Below, one piece after another: positions 7,139 to 13,624 of a DNA stretch of 16,200 bases; position 1 is the stretch's first letter; each line of letters opens with the position of its first letter. The position numbers were made by a program, and so were the translations under genes. This DNA comes from Ilumatobacteraceae bacterium (lineage in GTDB: Bacteria > Actinomycetota > Acidimicrobiia > Acidimicrobiales > Ilumatobacteraceae), in the NCBI GenBank assembly GCA_007117775.1, contig SKFX01000186.1:1-16200 (forward strand). The letters run 5' to 3'. The notes beneath the pieces are model-generated. The model saw nothing but the letters and a program-made list of their open reading frames with translations, was not told the origin of the DNA and ran no database searches.

Positions 7139-8521
7139 CTGGCCACGATGGCCGCGTCGGGGGCGGCTCGCGATCCATGCTGCCTCAGCCTCGCCGAGGG
7201 TGGTCGATGCTGTGGCATCGGTGAAGGGCCACAACTCCTCGGCGATCCTGCGGTAGTTGCCGCTCGCTGTGAGTTCGCCCAGCAGCGCGTACAGGCCGAG
7301 GTTGATCCGCTGGATGAACACGAAGGCGCGCGGTACCGTCGCATACTGCGAGATCGGGCTGGTGCGATCGAAGGTGTGGCGAACGATGCGGCTCGAATAC
7401 GACGGTGACCATGTGATCTCGCGATCGGTGCGGACCGGCTCGTAGAAGTTGAAGAAATAGTCGGCCACATCTGCGGTGTCCACCGGAGCCCCGGCGCGCA
7501 GCATCCCGATCTCTTCCAATGTGGCCCGGTAGGTGGCTGCGTCGTCGTCGTAGGCGGCGGCTCTGACCATACGGGTGAAGACATCCATCTCGGTGCGGTC
7601 GAAGTACCGCACGAGACCGAAGTCCAAGAACCAGACCCTGCCGTCATCACCGAAGATGTAGTTGCCCGGATGTGGGTCGGCGTTGAAGGCTCGCATGCGA
7701 TAGAGGCTGCGGAATACGAACCGGAACAGGATCTCGCCGACACGGTCCCGTTCGGCCTGGTCGCGCTCCAAGATGTCGGACCAGCGGGCTCCGTTGATCA
7801 GTTCGCTCGTGATGACACGGCGGGAGGACAGTCCTCTGATCACTCGGGGGATGCCGATGAAGGGGTGGCCGCGGTAGAAGTTGGCGAACGCCGCCTGATT
7901 GCGCGCTTCGATGCGGTAGTCGAGTTCCTCCACGAGGCGTCGTTTGATCTCGTCGACCATCTCGGCCGGATCGAGACCACTGAACCCCTGTTTCAGCACG
8001 GTTCCAATCAGGTCGGCATTGCGCAGATCGGCCTCGATGGCGGCATCGACACCGGGGTACTGGACCTTGACCGCCACCGGGCGTTCGGTGCCCGTCGCCG
8101 GATCGATGGCGATCGCCCGGTGGACCTGGCCGATCGATGCCGCTGCGATGGGCACCGGATCCCATTCGATGAAGAGCTTGTCAGGGGGTGAACCGAGTTC
8201 TGCCTCGATCACCTCTGCGGCGAGTTCAGGGGCCATCGGTGGTGCATCGGACTGCAGTTGTGAGAGCGCGGCGCGCAGGTGCTCGGGGAGCCCCTCGTGG
8301 AGATAGCTGGCCATCTGCCCGAGCTTCATCAACGCGCCCTTCATCTGGCCGAGTTCATCAGCAACCTGTTGGGCGGTCTTCATCTCACGGCGGCGGTCGA
8401 GTTCGGTGCGTCGCTCCGCCGATGCGAAGACCTTGCGCGCTGCGGTCGAGGCGTAGTTCCCGCCGACGCGCGCCCCGAGTTTGGCGACCGCTGCTGAGCG
8501 TGACAGCCAGGTTCGTCGCAT
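7136..8521 (-). CDS. ABC1/ADCK/UbiB-family atypical protein kinase-like protein
   Basis: This 461-residue protein belongs to the ABC1 (UbiB/ADCK/COQ8) family, atypical kinase-fold ATPases often linked to quinone or isoprenoid lipid metabolism. The signatures are in order: the KxGQ motif (KLGQ, 66-69) in the inhibitory N-terminal extension, the Ala-rich AAAS loop (126-129) replacing the Gly-rich loop, SIGQVHRA (129-136), VAVKVQYPG with the ATP-binding Lys152, ELDYRIEARN (199-208), NADPHPGNYIF (280-290), and WFLDFGLVR with the metal-binding Asp300. No transmembrane helices are evident at the C-terminus, unlike proteobacterial UbiB. The ATG at 8521 is 8 bp after the hydrolase stop, so the two are probably one transcript. 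The substrate cannot be told from sequence. No quinone genes are nearby, so ubiB is not assigned as a symbol. Confidence 0.93.
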   Translation of the reverse strand: MRRTWLSRSAAVAKLGARVGGNYASTAARKVFASAERRTELDRRREMKTAQQVADELGQMKGALMKLGQMASYLHEGLPEHLRAALSQLQSDAPPMAPELAAEVIEAELGSPPDKLFIEWDPVPIAAASIGQVHRAIAIDPATGTERPVAVKVQYPGVDAAIEADLRNADLIGTVLKQGFSGLDPAEMVDEIKRRLVEELDYRIEARNQAAFANFYRGHPFIGIPRVIRGLSSRRVITSELINGARWSDILERDQAERDRVGEILFRFVFRSLYRMRAFNADPHPGNYIFGDDGRVWFLDFGLVRYFDRTEMDVFTRMVRAAAYDDDAATYRATLEEIGMLRAGAPVDTADVADYFFNFYEPVRTDREITWSPSYSSRIVRHTFDRTSPISQYATVPRAFVFIQRINLGLYALLGELTASGNYRRIAEELWPFTDATASTTLGEAEAAWIASRPRRGHRGQ

Positions 8522-8529
8522 GACCGTGT

Positions 8530-9480
8530 TCAGCTCACCACGGCATCGACGGCCCGCAGCAGGGTGGGCACGAAGCGGTCACAGGAGACAGCGGCATCGT
8601 GCTCGGCGTTCAGTCGGAAGATCTCGGCATGGCGGATCTGCTCGATCAACTTCACCTGCCGGTCGATCGGTACGACCTGGTCGCGCACTGTGATCACGAC
8701 CGAAGTCGGTTGTTCGATCTCGCTCAACCACTCCATCGATGAGAAGTTCCCGAGGGCTCGTCCGGCCTCGAGGATCATCCGCCAGTCATGGGTGGAGGCC
8801 TGTTCGATCGCCCATGGCTCCCAGGTCTCAGCCTTGCGCTGCAGATACACCTGATCGGTGATCCAGTTGCGGGCCTGGGCCGGTGTGAGCCGGGCGAGCG
8901 CCGCCAGGCCGGAAAGACCGATGAATGAGAGTCGTTCGTCTCGGCGTTCGACGAACATCGGAGCCGTCGCGCAGAGCACCAGCCCGGCGATGCGGTCGGG
9001 GTGTCGCCTCCACATCAGCTGTGCGATCGGGCCGCCCATGGAGTAACCCACTGCGATGATGCGTTCGATCCCGAGTGCGTCAGCGATCGCAATCGCATCG
9101 TCGGCACAATCCTCGAGGGTGAACGTCGCCTTGGTCCGCAGCCCGGTGCCGTGGCCACGGTGATCCCATGCCACGACCTCATGATGTTGTGATAGCGGTG
9201 AATAGGCCTTGAACCAGTTGAGATCCGCAGTGGCGGTCCAGCCGTGCAGGAGCATCACGGCGGGTCGTTGCTCGCGATCAGGTCCGCCGGCGTTGAGGTG
9301 GCGGATCGAGAGCGTGCCGCGCCCCTCGAGTTCGAGTTCCCTGCCCTCGGGCAGCACAGGGGTCACGATCGGCCGAAGAGCGATGCTGCTGCCGTCGACC
9401 TCCCCAGCGTCGCCGCTGGCGGAGTCGGTCTCGAGTTCGGGGCTGGTCATCGGCGGCGCCGTATCAGACCCATTCGACAT
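8530..9480 (-). CDS. Alpha/beta-fold hydrolase
   Basis: A 316-residue alpha/beta hydrolase. The oxyanion-hole motif LLHGWTATADLNW is at 77-89, DHRGHG at 106-111, the nucleophile elbow GYSMGG has Ser147, and the likely acid and base are Asp267 (TVRDQVVP) and His294 (NAEHD). The substrate cannot be predicted; esterase, lipase-like and C-C hydrolase activities are all possible. The first 40 residues are low-complexity and acidic and lie before the fold. The start is uncertain: ATG 9480 overlaps greA by 17 bp, while ATG 9450 (residue 11) lies 13 bp after the greA stop. Neither has a clear Shine-Dalgarno. It sits between greA and the ABC1 kinase on the same strand with almost no gaps, suggesting one operon. 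Confidence 0.92.
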   Translation of the reverse strand: MSNGSDTAPPMTSPELETDSASGDAGEVDGSSIALRPIVTPVLPEGRELELEGRGTLSIRHLNAGGPDREQRPAVMLLHGWTATADLNWFKAYSPLSQHHEVVAWDHRGHGTGLRTKATFTLEDCADDAIAIADALGIERIIAVGYSMGGPIAQLMWRRHPDRIAGLVLCATAPMFVERRDERLSFIGLSGLAALARLTPAQARNWITDQVYLQRKAETWEPWAIEQASTHDWRMILEAGRALGNFSSMEWLSEIEQPTSVVITVRDQVVPIDRQVKLIEQIRHAEIFRLNAEHDAAVSCDRFVPTLLRAVDAVVS

Positions 9481-9916
9481 CGAGCACGGTGACGCTCATC
9501 GTGCCACCGGGTGCCTCATAGGTGACGGTATCGCCAGGCGAGCTGTCGATGAGCGCAGAACCGAGCGGGGATTCGCGACCCATCACCTCGACCCCGTCTG
9601 CGGGTTGTTCCTCGATATGGCCGATCAGGTACTTCTCGGCCATATCTTCGGAATCACCCTCGTAGATGAAGGTGTAGACCGGGCAGCTGTCGACCACCTC
9701 GGCGGTCTCGAGCAGGTACTCCAACTGTCGGATGCGGCCCTCCATATGGCCCTGTTCATCCTTCGCGGCGTGGTAGCCCGCATTCTCCTTGAGATCACCC
9801 TCTTCGCGGGCGCGCTCGATCTTCTCGGCGAGTTCGATACGACCTCGAGAGGTCAGATCGTCGAACTCAGCACGAAGACGGTCATGGGTGGTGCGCGAGA
9901 GTTGCAGCTCGGACAT
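9464..9916 (-). CDS. greA: Transcription elongation factor GreA
   Basis: GreA reaches into the RNA polymerase secondary channel and stimulates cleavage of backtracked transcripts. The 150-residue product has the N-terminal coiled coil (about 5-75) with the tip EEGDLKENAGYHAAKDEQ (38-55), including the catalytic acidic pair Asp41 and Glu44 at the same numbering as E. coli GreA. A C-terminal FKBP-like domain ends in GDTVTYEAPGG (128-138). It is slightly shorter than the usual 155-160 residues. ATG 9916 is chosen because the frame upstream has no GreA character and a TATCAT -10 box lies at leaderless distance. GAGGAA abuts the ATG but is too close to serve as a normal ribosome binding site. It heads the minus-strand cluster with the hydrolase, kinase and FKBP genes and is divergent from leuB. 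Confidence 0.97.
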   Translation of the reverse strand: MSELQLSRTTHDRLRAEFDDLTSRGRIELAEKIERAREEGDLKENAGYHAAKDEQGHMEGRIRQLEYLLETAEVVDSCPVYTFIYEGDSEDMAEKYLIGHIEEQPADGVEVMGRESPLGSALIDSSPGDTVTYEAPGGTMSVTVLDVEWV

Positions 9917-9922
9917 TCCTCG

Positions 9923-9928
9923 ATGATA
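9923..9928 (-). promoter_or_regulatory. greA -10 box, leaderless start
   Basis: TATCAT on the minus strand occupies exactly -12 to -7 relative to the greA ATG (9916). It is the closest match to the TATAAT consensus among the leaderless promoters here. It probably drives the whole greA-hydrolase-kinase cluster. Confidence 0.65.
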
Positions 9929-10000
9929 CCGCCGGGGGATTTCTGACCGAGGCAGGTCGGTCAGGGATGCTCGCACTGTGTGGTGTGATGGTCGGGTGCC

Positions 10001-10006
10001 TAGAGT
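10001..10006 (+). promoter_or_regulatory. leuB -10 box, near-leaderless start
   Basis: TAGAGT ends 8 bases before the leuB ATG (10015), one or two bases further than at the other leaderless genes. The mRNA would have at most a very short 5' leader. No Shine-Dalgarno and no clear -35 hexamer are visible. Confidence 0.5.
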
Positions 10007-10014
10007 CGGTGCCC

Positions 10015-11049
10015 ATGAGTTCAGATGGCAACGCTTCAACGGCCCGCAGGGGAGCGGGCGCGCATTCCATTGCGGTGATCGGTGGTGACGGGATCGGTCC
10101 CGAGGTGACCGCTGAGGCGCTCAAGGTGGTGGCGGCCGCCGGTGTCGATCTGGCGACCACCGAGTTCGATCTGGGCGGCGCCCGGTACCTGCGAGATGGT
10201 GAGATTCTCTCCGATGACACCCTCGAACAACTGCGCTCGTTCGACGCGATCCTGTTGGGCGCCGTCGGAACACCCGAGGTCCCACCCGGGGTGATCGAGC
10301 GCGGCCTGCTGTTGAAGATGCGCTTCGAGTTGGACCTGTACGTGAATCAGCGTCCGTTCATCGCTGCGGCCAGCAACGGGTCCGCGGGCCATGACTTCGT
10401 CGTCATCAGGGAGAACACCGAAGGCCCCTATGTTGGCGAGGGCGGGGTCCTGCGGCGGGGCACCCCCAACGAGGTGGCCACCCAGGGATCGGTGAACACC
10501 TATATGGGCGTCGAACGCTGTATCAGATATGCCTTCGAACTCGCCCACGGCCGACCGCGTCGGCATCTGACGCTGGTGCACAAGACCAATGTCTTGACCT
10601 TCGCTGGCGATCTGTGGCAGCGGATCTTCGATGAGGTCGCATCGCAGTTCCCCGATGTCGCGACCGCGTATCACCACGTTGATGCCGCCTGTATCCATTT
10701 CGTGCAGGATCCCGGTCGCTATGACGTGATCGTCACCGACAACCTCTTCGGCGACATCCTCACCGACCTCGGTGGAGCGGTGTCGGGAGGGATCGGCCTC
10801 GCCTCATCGGCCAATCTGAACCCGGCACGGACCGGGCCGTCGATGTTCGAACCGGTCCACGGCTCGGCTCCTGACATCGTGGGCACCGCCAAGGCGAACC
10901 CGACCGCCGCGATCCTGAGCGCGGCATTGATGCTGGATTTCCTCGGCGAGTCGGCGGTTGCGACGCAGATCCGAGCGGCCTGCGCCGACCCGGTGGAGGG
11001 GTCGACCACTTCCGTTGGTGACATCATCGCGTCGCGGGTGGCAGGATAA
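10015..11049 (+). CDS. leuB: 3-isopropylmalate dehydrogenase
   Basis: LeuB oxidatively decarboxylates 3-isopropylmalate to 2-oxoisocaproate with NAD+, and 3-methylmalate to 2-oxobutyrate in the citramalate route. The 344-residue product shows IGGDGIGPEV (22-31), substrate-binding Arg103, Arg113 and Arg132 in LLLKMRFELDLYVNQRP and IRENTEGPYVG, Tyr139, catalytic Lys190 (HKTNVLTFAGDLW), HVDAA with Asp223, TDNLFGDILTDLGGAVSGGIG (241-261), and the NAD-binding HGSAPDIVG with downstream KANP. The spacing of blocks matches actinobacterial LeuB. ATG 10015 is chosen over the longer frame from 9967 because the TAGAGT -10 box lies between them. About 15 N-terminal residues precede the fold and are poorly conserved. 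ilvE starts 4 bp after its stop. Confidence 0.97.
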   Translation: MSSDGNASTARRGAGAHSIAVIGGDGIGPEVTAEALKVVAAAGVDLATTEFDLGGARYLRDGEILSDDTLEQLRSFDAILLGAVGTPEVPPGVIERGLLLKMRFELDLYVNQRPFIAAASNGSAGHDFVVIRENTEGPYVGEGGVLRRGTPNEVATQGSVNTYMGVERCIRYAFELAHGRPRRHLTLVHKTNVLTFAGDLWQRIFDEVASQFPDVATAYHHVDAACIHFVQDPGRYDVIVTDNLFGDILTDLGGAVSGGIGLASSANLNPARTGPSMFEPVHGSAPDIVGTAKANPTAAILSAALMLDFLGESAVATQIRAACADPVEGSTTSVGDIIASRVAG

Positions 11050-11053
11050 CGAG

Positions 11054-11971
11054 ATGCCCATCACGCCAACCCCGAAGATCTGGATGAACGGTGACCTCGT
11101 CGACTGGGACGAGGCGCGTGTCCATGTGCTCACCCACACCTTGCACTATGGCACTGGAGTGTTCGAGGGTATCCGCGCCTATGCGACCTCAGATGGTCCG
11201 GCGGTGTTCCGACTGACCGATCACATCGTGCGGTTGTTCAATTCGGCAACCATCCTTGGTATGACCATCCCGTACACCGTCGATGAGCTCATCGAGGCCA
11301 CGCTGGCCACGGTCGCATCGACCGGGCTGGATTCGTGCTACGTGCGACCGCTCGCCTATCTCGGGTATGGCGAGATGGGCCTCAACACCAAGCCCTGCTC
11401 GGTGGACGTGGCGATCGCCTGCTGGCCGTGGGGTGCCTATCTCGGCGACGATGCCGTCAACACCGGTGTGCGCATGAAGATCTCATCGTGGACGCGCCAT
11501 GACCACAACACCATGCCACCGGCAGCCAAGACGGTCGGCAACTACGTCAACTCGTCGCTCGCCAAAGTCGAGGCACTCAACGCCGGCTATGACGAGGCGA
11601 TCATGCTGGCACCGAATGGTCTGGTGGCCGAGTGCACCGGCGAGAACATCTTCGTGTCCCGCAACGATGTGGTGATCACACCACCGCTGTCGGCCGGGGC
11701 GCTCGAGGGAATCACCCAGAACACTGTGATGGCGATCGCTCAGGAGCTTGAGATCGAGCTTCGGGTCGACAGCCTGGCCCGTAGCGATCTCTACATCGCC
11801 GAGGAGGTCTTCGTATGCGGGACCGCAGCCGAGGTCTCGTCGGTGAATTCGATCGATGACCGGCCGATCCCGTGCCCGGGCCCGAAGACGCTCGCGATCG
11901 CAGAGATGTACGGCCGCGTCGTGCGCGGTGAGGTGCCGCAGTTCAAGCACTGGTGCGAACTGGCCAACTGA
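11054..11971 (+). CDS. ilvE: Branched-chain amino acid aminotransferase
   Basis: IlvE is the fold-type IV PLP enzyme that transaminates 2-oxoisocaproate, 2-oxoisovalerate and 3-methyl-2-oxovalerate with glutamate to leucine, valine and isoleucine. The 305-residue product has IWMNGDLVDWDEARVHVLTH (9-28), LHYGTGVFEGIRAY (30-43), VRPLAYLGYGEMG (97-109), PLP Lys159 in PPAAKTVGNYVNSS, ECTGENIF (193-200), EGITQNTV (218-225), and CGTAAEV (255-261). ATG 11054 has a good Shine-Dalgarno AGGA seven bases upstream (11043-11046), inside the end of leuB. That internal gene uses a ribosome binding site while the transcription-unit leader genes are leaderless. It is the last gene of a leuB-ilvE unit, closed by a hairpin just after the stop. 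Confidence 0.97.
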   Translation: MPITPTPKIWMNGDLVDWDEARVHVLTHTLHYGTGVFEGIRAYATSDGPAVFRLTDHIVRLFNSATILGMTIPYTVDELIEATLATVASTGLDSCYVRPLAYLGYGEMGLNTKPCSVDVAIACWPWGAYLGDDAVNTGVRMKISSWTRHDHNTMPPAAKTVGNYVNSSLAKVEALNAGYDEAIMLAPNGLVAECTGENIFVSRNDVVITPPLSAGALEGITQNTVMAIAQELEIELRVDSLARSDLYIAEEVFVCGTAAEVSSVNSIDDRPIPCPGPKTLAIAEMYGRVVRGEVPQFKHWCELAN

Positions 11972-11974
11972 GCC

Positions 11975-11995
11975 GACGACGTACGGGTCGTCGTC
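11975..11995 (+). terminator. GC-rich hairpin after ilvE, probable terminator
   Basis: A perfect 7-bp stem, GACGACG (11975-11981) with CGTCGTC (11989-11995) and a 7-base loop, begins 4 bases after the ilvE stop. Only a short TTT (12002-12004) follows, so it is a weak match to a classical intrinsic terminator, though typical of high-GC genomes. It may also serve the convergent nucleoside hydrolase gene. Confidence 0.45.
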
Positions 11996-12050
11996 ACGGT
12001 CGTTTCCATGATTGATGCCGCGGTTGACATCGTGGCGGAGGCTGTGGCGC

Positions 12051-12989
12051 TCACGGTGTCGTGGCGAGCGCCGACCGCAGCATCTCGAGGAATCGGGCGC
12101 GGTCGGCGGCGGTGACGACCACGGCGTTGGGCTCGAGGCCGGTGAAACCCAACTGGTCCATCACCACCATGCCTCGGGTCAACTCGCTCGTGGTCTCGAC
12201 ACGACAGTTCAGTCGCCGAGTCTCGGTGGCCACGGCAGGGTCGATGGCGTAGCACATGGCGATCGGATCCGGCAGATCGAATCCGGCCAGTTTGGTCTCG
12301 GTATGGCAGAACTCGCTGACACAGCGCTGGATATCGACGCCGAACTCGGCCAGAGCAGTCCCGAGGCCACGCAGTTCGGCGGCCTCATCGGGCTCGATCA
12401 CCGCATAGTGACGCGAGATGTCCCAGCCGACGAATTCGACGGCGAGGCCCGAGTTGAGCACCACGTCCACCGCCTCAGGATCCACCCACATGTTGAATTC
12501 GGCGACCGGGTTCTGGTTCCCGATATGGTCTGCGACGGCCCCCATGATCACCATGCGAGCGATGCGGTCGGGCAGGGCCGGGTCGCGCTGCAGTGCCCGG
12601 GCGATATTAGACAGCGGCCCGAGCGTCACTAGCTCCAGTTGACCGGCGTGGGCGTCAGCGGCGGCCAACAGCGCGTCGACGGCGTGCGTGCCACTCGGTG
12701 CACGACCGGTCAATTCGAGGCCGAGGTCCCCCATACCATCGTGGCCGTGCACGTGTTGGCCGGTCTCGAGCGGCCGGGCGATGGGGCCGGCCTCACCGGC
12801 GTGGACCGCGACGGTGCTCGCGCACAGATCTCGGGTGTAGAGCGCGTTCTGGACCGCCATGTCCAACGGGACGTTGCCGGCCACCACCGAGATGCCGACG
12901 ACATCGATGTCGGGGTGGGTCAAAGCGATGATCAACGCGACGGCGTCATCGCTGGCGGTATCGGTGTCGATGAACAGAGGTCGGGGCAC
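12051..12989 (-). CDS. Nucleoside hydrolase (inosine-uridine preferring family)
   Basis: A 312-residue member of the IUNH family of calcium-dependent enzymes that cleave ribonucleosides to base and ribose for salvage. The N-terminal DTDTASDD motif gives the metal and ribose ligands Asp10, Asp14 and Asp15. VVAGN (35-39), HGHDGMG (81-87), EFNMWVDPEA (164-173) and DPIAM with Asp241 follow. The classical His before that Asp (HDP) is Pro here (LPDP), so base specificity or leaving-group activation may differ. GTG 12989 is chosen because it starts just before the fold and lies 6 bases after a TACGCT box. The longer open frame to 13184 crosses strong hairpins and has no family likeness. It is convergent with ilvE (79-bp gap) and stands alone. 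The substrate is unknown. Confidence 0.93.
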   Translation of the reverse strand: MPRPLFIDTDTASDDAVALIIALTHPDIDVVGISVVAGNVPLDMAVQNALYTRDLCASTVAVHAGEAGPIARPLETGQHVHGHDGMGDLGLELTGRAPSGTHAVDALLAAADAHAGQLELVTLGPLSNIARALQRDPALPDRIARMVIMGAVADHIGNQNPVAEFNMWVDPEAVDVVLNSGLAVEFVGWDISRHYAVIEPDEAAELRGLGTALAEFGVDIQRCVSEFCHTETKLAGFDLPDPIAMCYAIDPAVATETRRLNCRVETTSELTRGMVVMDQLGFTGLEPNAVVVTAADRARFLEMLRSALATTP

Positions 12990-12995
12990 CTGCCG

Positions 12996-13001
12996 AGCGT
13001 A
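12996..13001 (-). promoter_or_regulatory. Nucleoside hydrolase -10 box, leaderless start
   Basis: TACGCT on the minus strand occupies -12 to -7 relative to the GTG at 12989. The spacing is identical to nadA, nadC and greA, which supports both the promoter and this choice of start codon over the longer frame. Confidence 0.55.
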
Positions 13002-13077
13002 CGCACGCTGACCGCGGTTCGCGCGATCGACGCTGTGTCGGGGTCGGGTGAGGGCTTGATCCGGACCGGATATGCGA

Positions 13078-13120
13078 CCGCCCCGGGGTTCTTGGTCGAA
13101 ACCAAGCCCTCCCGGGGCGG
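13078..13120. other. Strong two-tier hairpin
   Basis: The outer stem is a perfect 10 bp, CCGCCCCGGG (13078-13087) with its complement 13111-13120. After a small internal loop there is a perfect 6-bp inner stem, CTTGGT (13091-13096) with ACCAAG (13101-13106). On the minus strand the apical loop reads TTCG, a stable tetraloop class. No T-run follows on either strand. It could be a terminator-like or structural RNA element upstream of the nucleoside hydrolase. Confidence 0.6.
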
Positions 13121-13183
13121 CCTGCGTCGGGTGATCCACCACAGATCGAACTGCCGGCGTTAGCCTGTCACTCAATCTGTTCA

Positions 13184-13219
13184 CATCGCCCGTCGGTCCT
13201 TGCGGACTGGCGGGCGATG
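13184..13219 (+). other. 36-base near-perfect hairpin
   Basis: CATCGCCCG (13184-13192) pairs with CGGGCGATG (13211-13219), and pairing continues inward to GGTCC/GGACT around a TTGC loop. As plus-strand RNA it is a continuous 16-bp stem with two G-U pairs. As minus-strand RNA those become mismatches, leaving 9 bp, an internal loop and a GCAA (GNRA) cap. A TAGCCT box at 13161-13166 could start a plus transcript into it. Confidence 0.55.
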
Positions 13220-13232
13220 CCGCTTTGGAGCC

Positions 13233-13260
13233 GGTCCATCGAAATCACTCTCGATGAACC
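13233..13260 (-). other. 10-bp hairpin favouring minus-strand RNA
   Basis: GGTCCATCGA (13233-13242) and TCGATGAACC (13251-13260) pair except at C13236/A13257. On the minus strand that position becomes G-U, so the RNA stem is unbroken only when this strand is transcribed. The loop is 8 bases. Confidence 0.45.
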
Positions 13261-13301
13261 CCGGTCGACTCCGGTTTCCCGTCGCCTCCCGAGTCCTCGT
13301 C

Positions 13302-13319
13302 GGCGTGGTCTCCCACGCC
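13302..13319 (-). other. 7-bp hairpin with GNRA loop on the minus strand
   Basis: GGCGTGG (13302-13308) and CCACGCC (13313-13319) form a perfect stem around a four-base loop. The loop reads GAGA, a GNRA tetraloop, on the minus strand and TCTC on the plus strand. It suggests minus-strand RNA but is weak alone. Confidence 0.45.
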
Positions 13320-13476
13320 TCCTCGGTCCCGGTCCCGTAGTGGAACCCCTCCCGATGAGTCGGTTCGTTCCTCTGATCGTCACTCGCTCGGTTGCGGGTC
13401 GGAGAACCGTCCCTGGTGCATCCGGTCGATGGTGTGTCGTTCGTGTGGATCGTCCGTGCTCTTCGGTTGTGGCCCC

Positions 13477-13505
13477 ACTATGAAGCATGCGAAATCGCAG
13501 GTCAA
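13477..13505 (-). promoter_or_regulatory. Candidate minus-strand promoter
   Basis: On the minus strand TTGACC (13505-13500) is separated by 17 bp from CATAGT (13482-13477). The -35 matches the consensus in five of six bases and the -10 in four, including the A and final T that matter most. Transcription would start near 13470 and run through the structured region towards 13078. No coding gene lies downstream for almost 500 bp. Confidence 0.35.
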
Positions 13506-13516
13506 GGGGTAGTTTC

Positions 13517-13558
13517 GTCATCCCCAAGCCAGTCCACAAGAAATATCGGTCATCCCCA
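13517..13558 (+). repeat. Direct repeat GTCATCCCCA, two copies 32 bp apart
   Basis: The 10-mer GTCATCCCCA occurs at 13517-13526 and 13549-13558. The 32-bp offset is close to three helical turns, which would place both copies on one DNA face. DnaA-box-like words lie between and after them: CAGTCCACA 13530, TTATCCACT 13571, TTGTGCACA 13604. Their function is unknown. Confidence 0.5.
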
Positions 13559-13624
13559 GATTTGCCCTTGTTATCCACTCTGCATGCACATCTGTGGTCT
13601 GAGTTGTGCACAGTTACGGGGCCG

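Noticed and set aside
13085..13112. Possible tRNA T-arm (CTTGG with a TTTCGA loop on the minus strand)
   Set aside because: The loop is six bases, not seven, and no acceptor, D or anticodon arms can be placed around it.
12990..13184. Earlier GTG start for the nucleoside hydrolase at 13184
   Set aside because: The added 65 residues cross a strong hairpin and have no likeness to the family; the fold starts right after the GTG at 12989.
13336..13352. T-box-like word TAGTGGAACCCC on the plus strand
   Set aside because: It does not match the T-box core GGTGGNACCGCG, lies about 490 bp before cimA, and no specifier stem is seen.
13078..13480. RNase P RNA, tmRNA or other known housekeeping RNA
   Set aside because: Length is right for RNase P RNA or tmRNA, but I see none of their conserved core words (such as GAGGAAAGTCC or a 3' tRNA-like CCA end).
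13517..13612. Chromosomal replication origin
   Set aside because: Only three imperfect DnaA-like words, and no dnaA, dnaN, rpmH or parAB genes in the neighbourhood.
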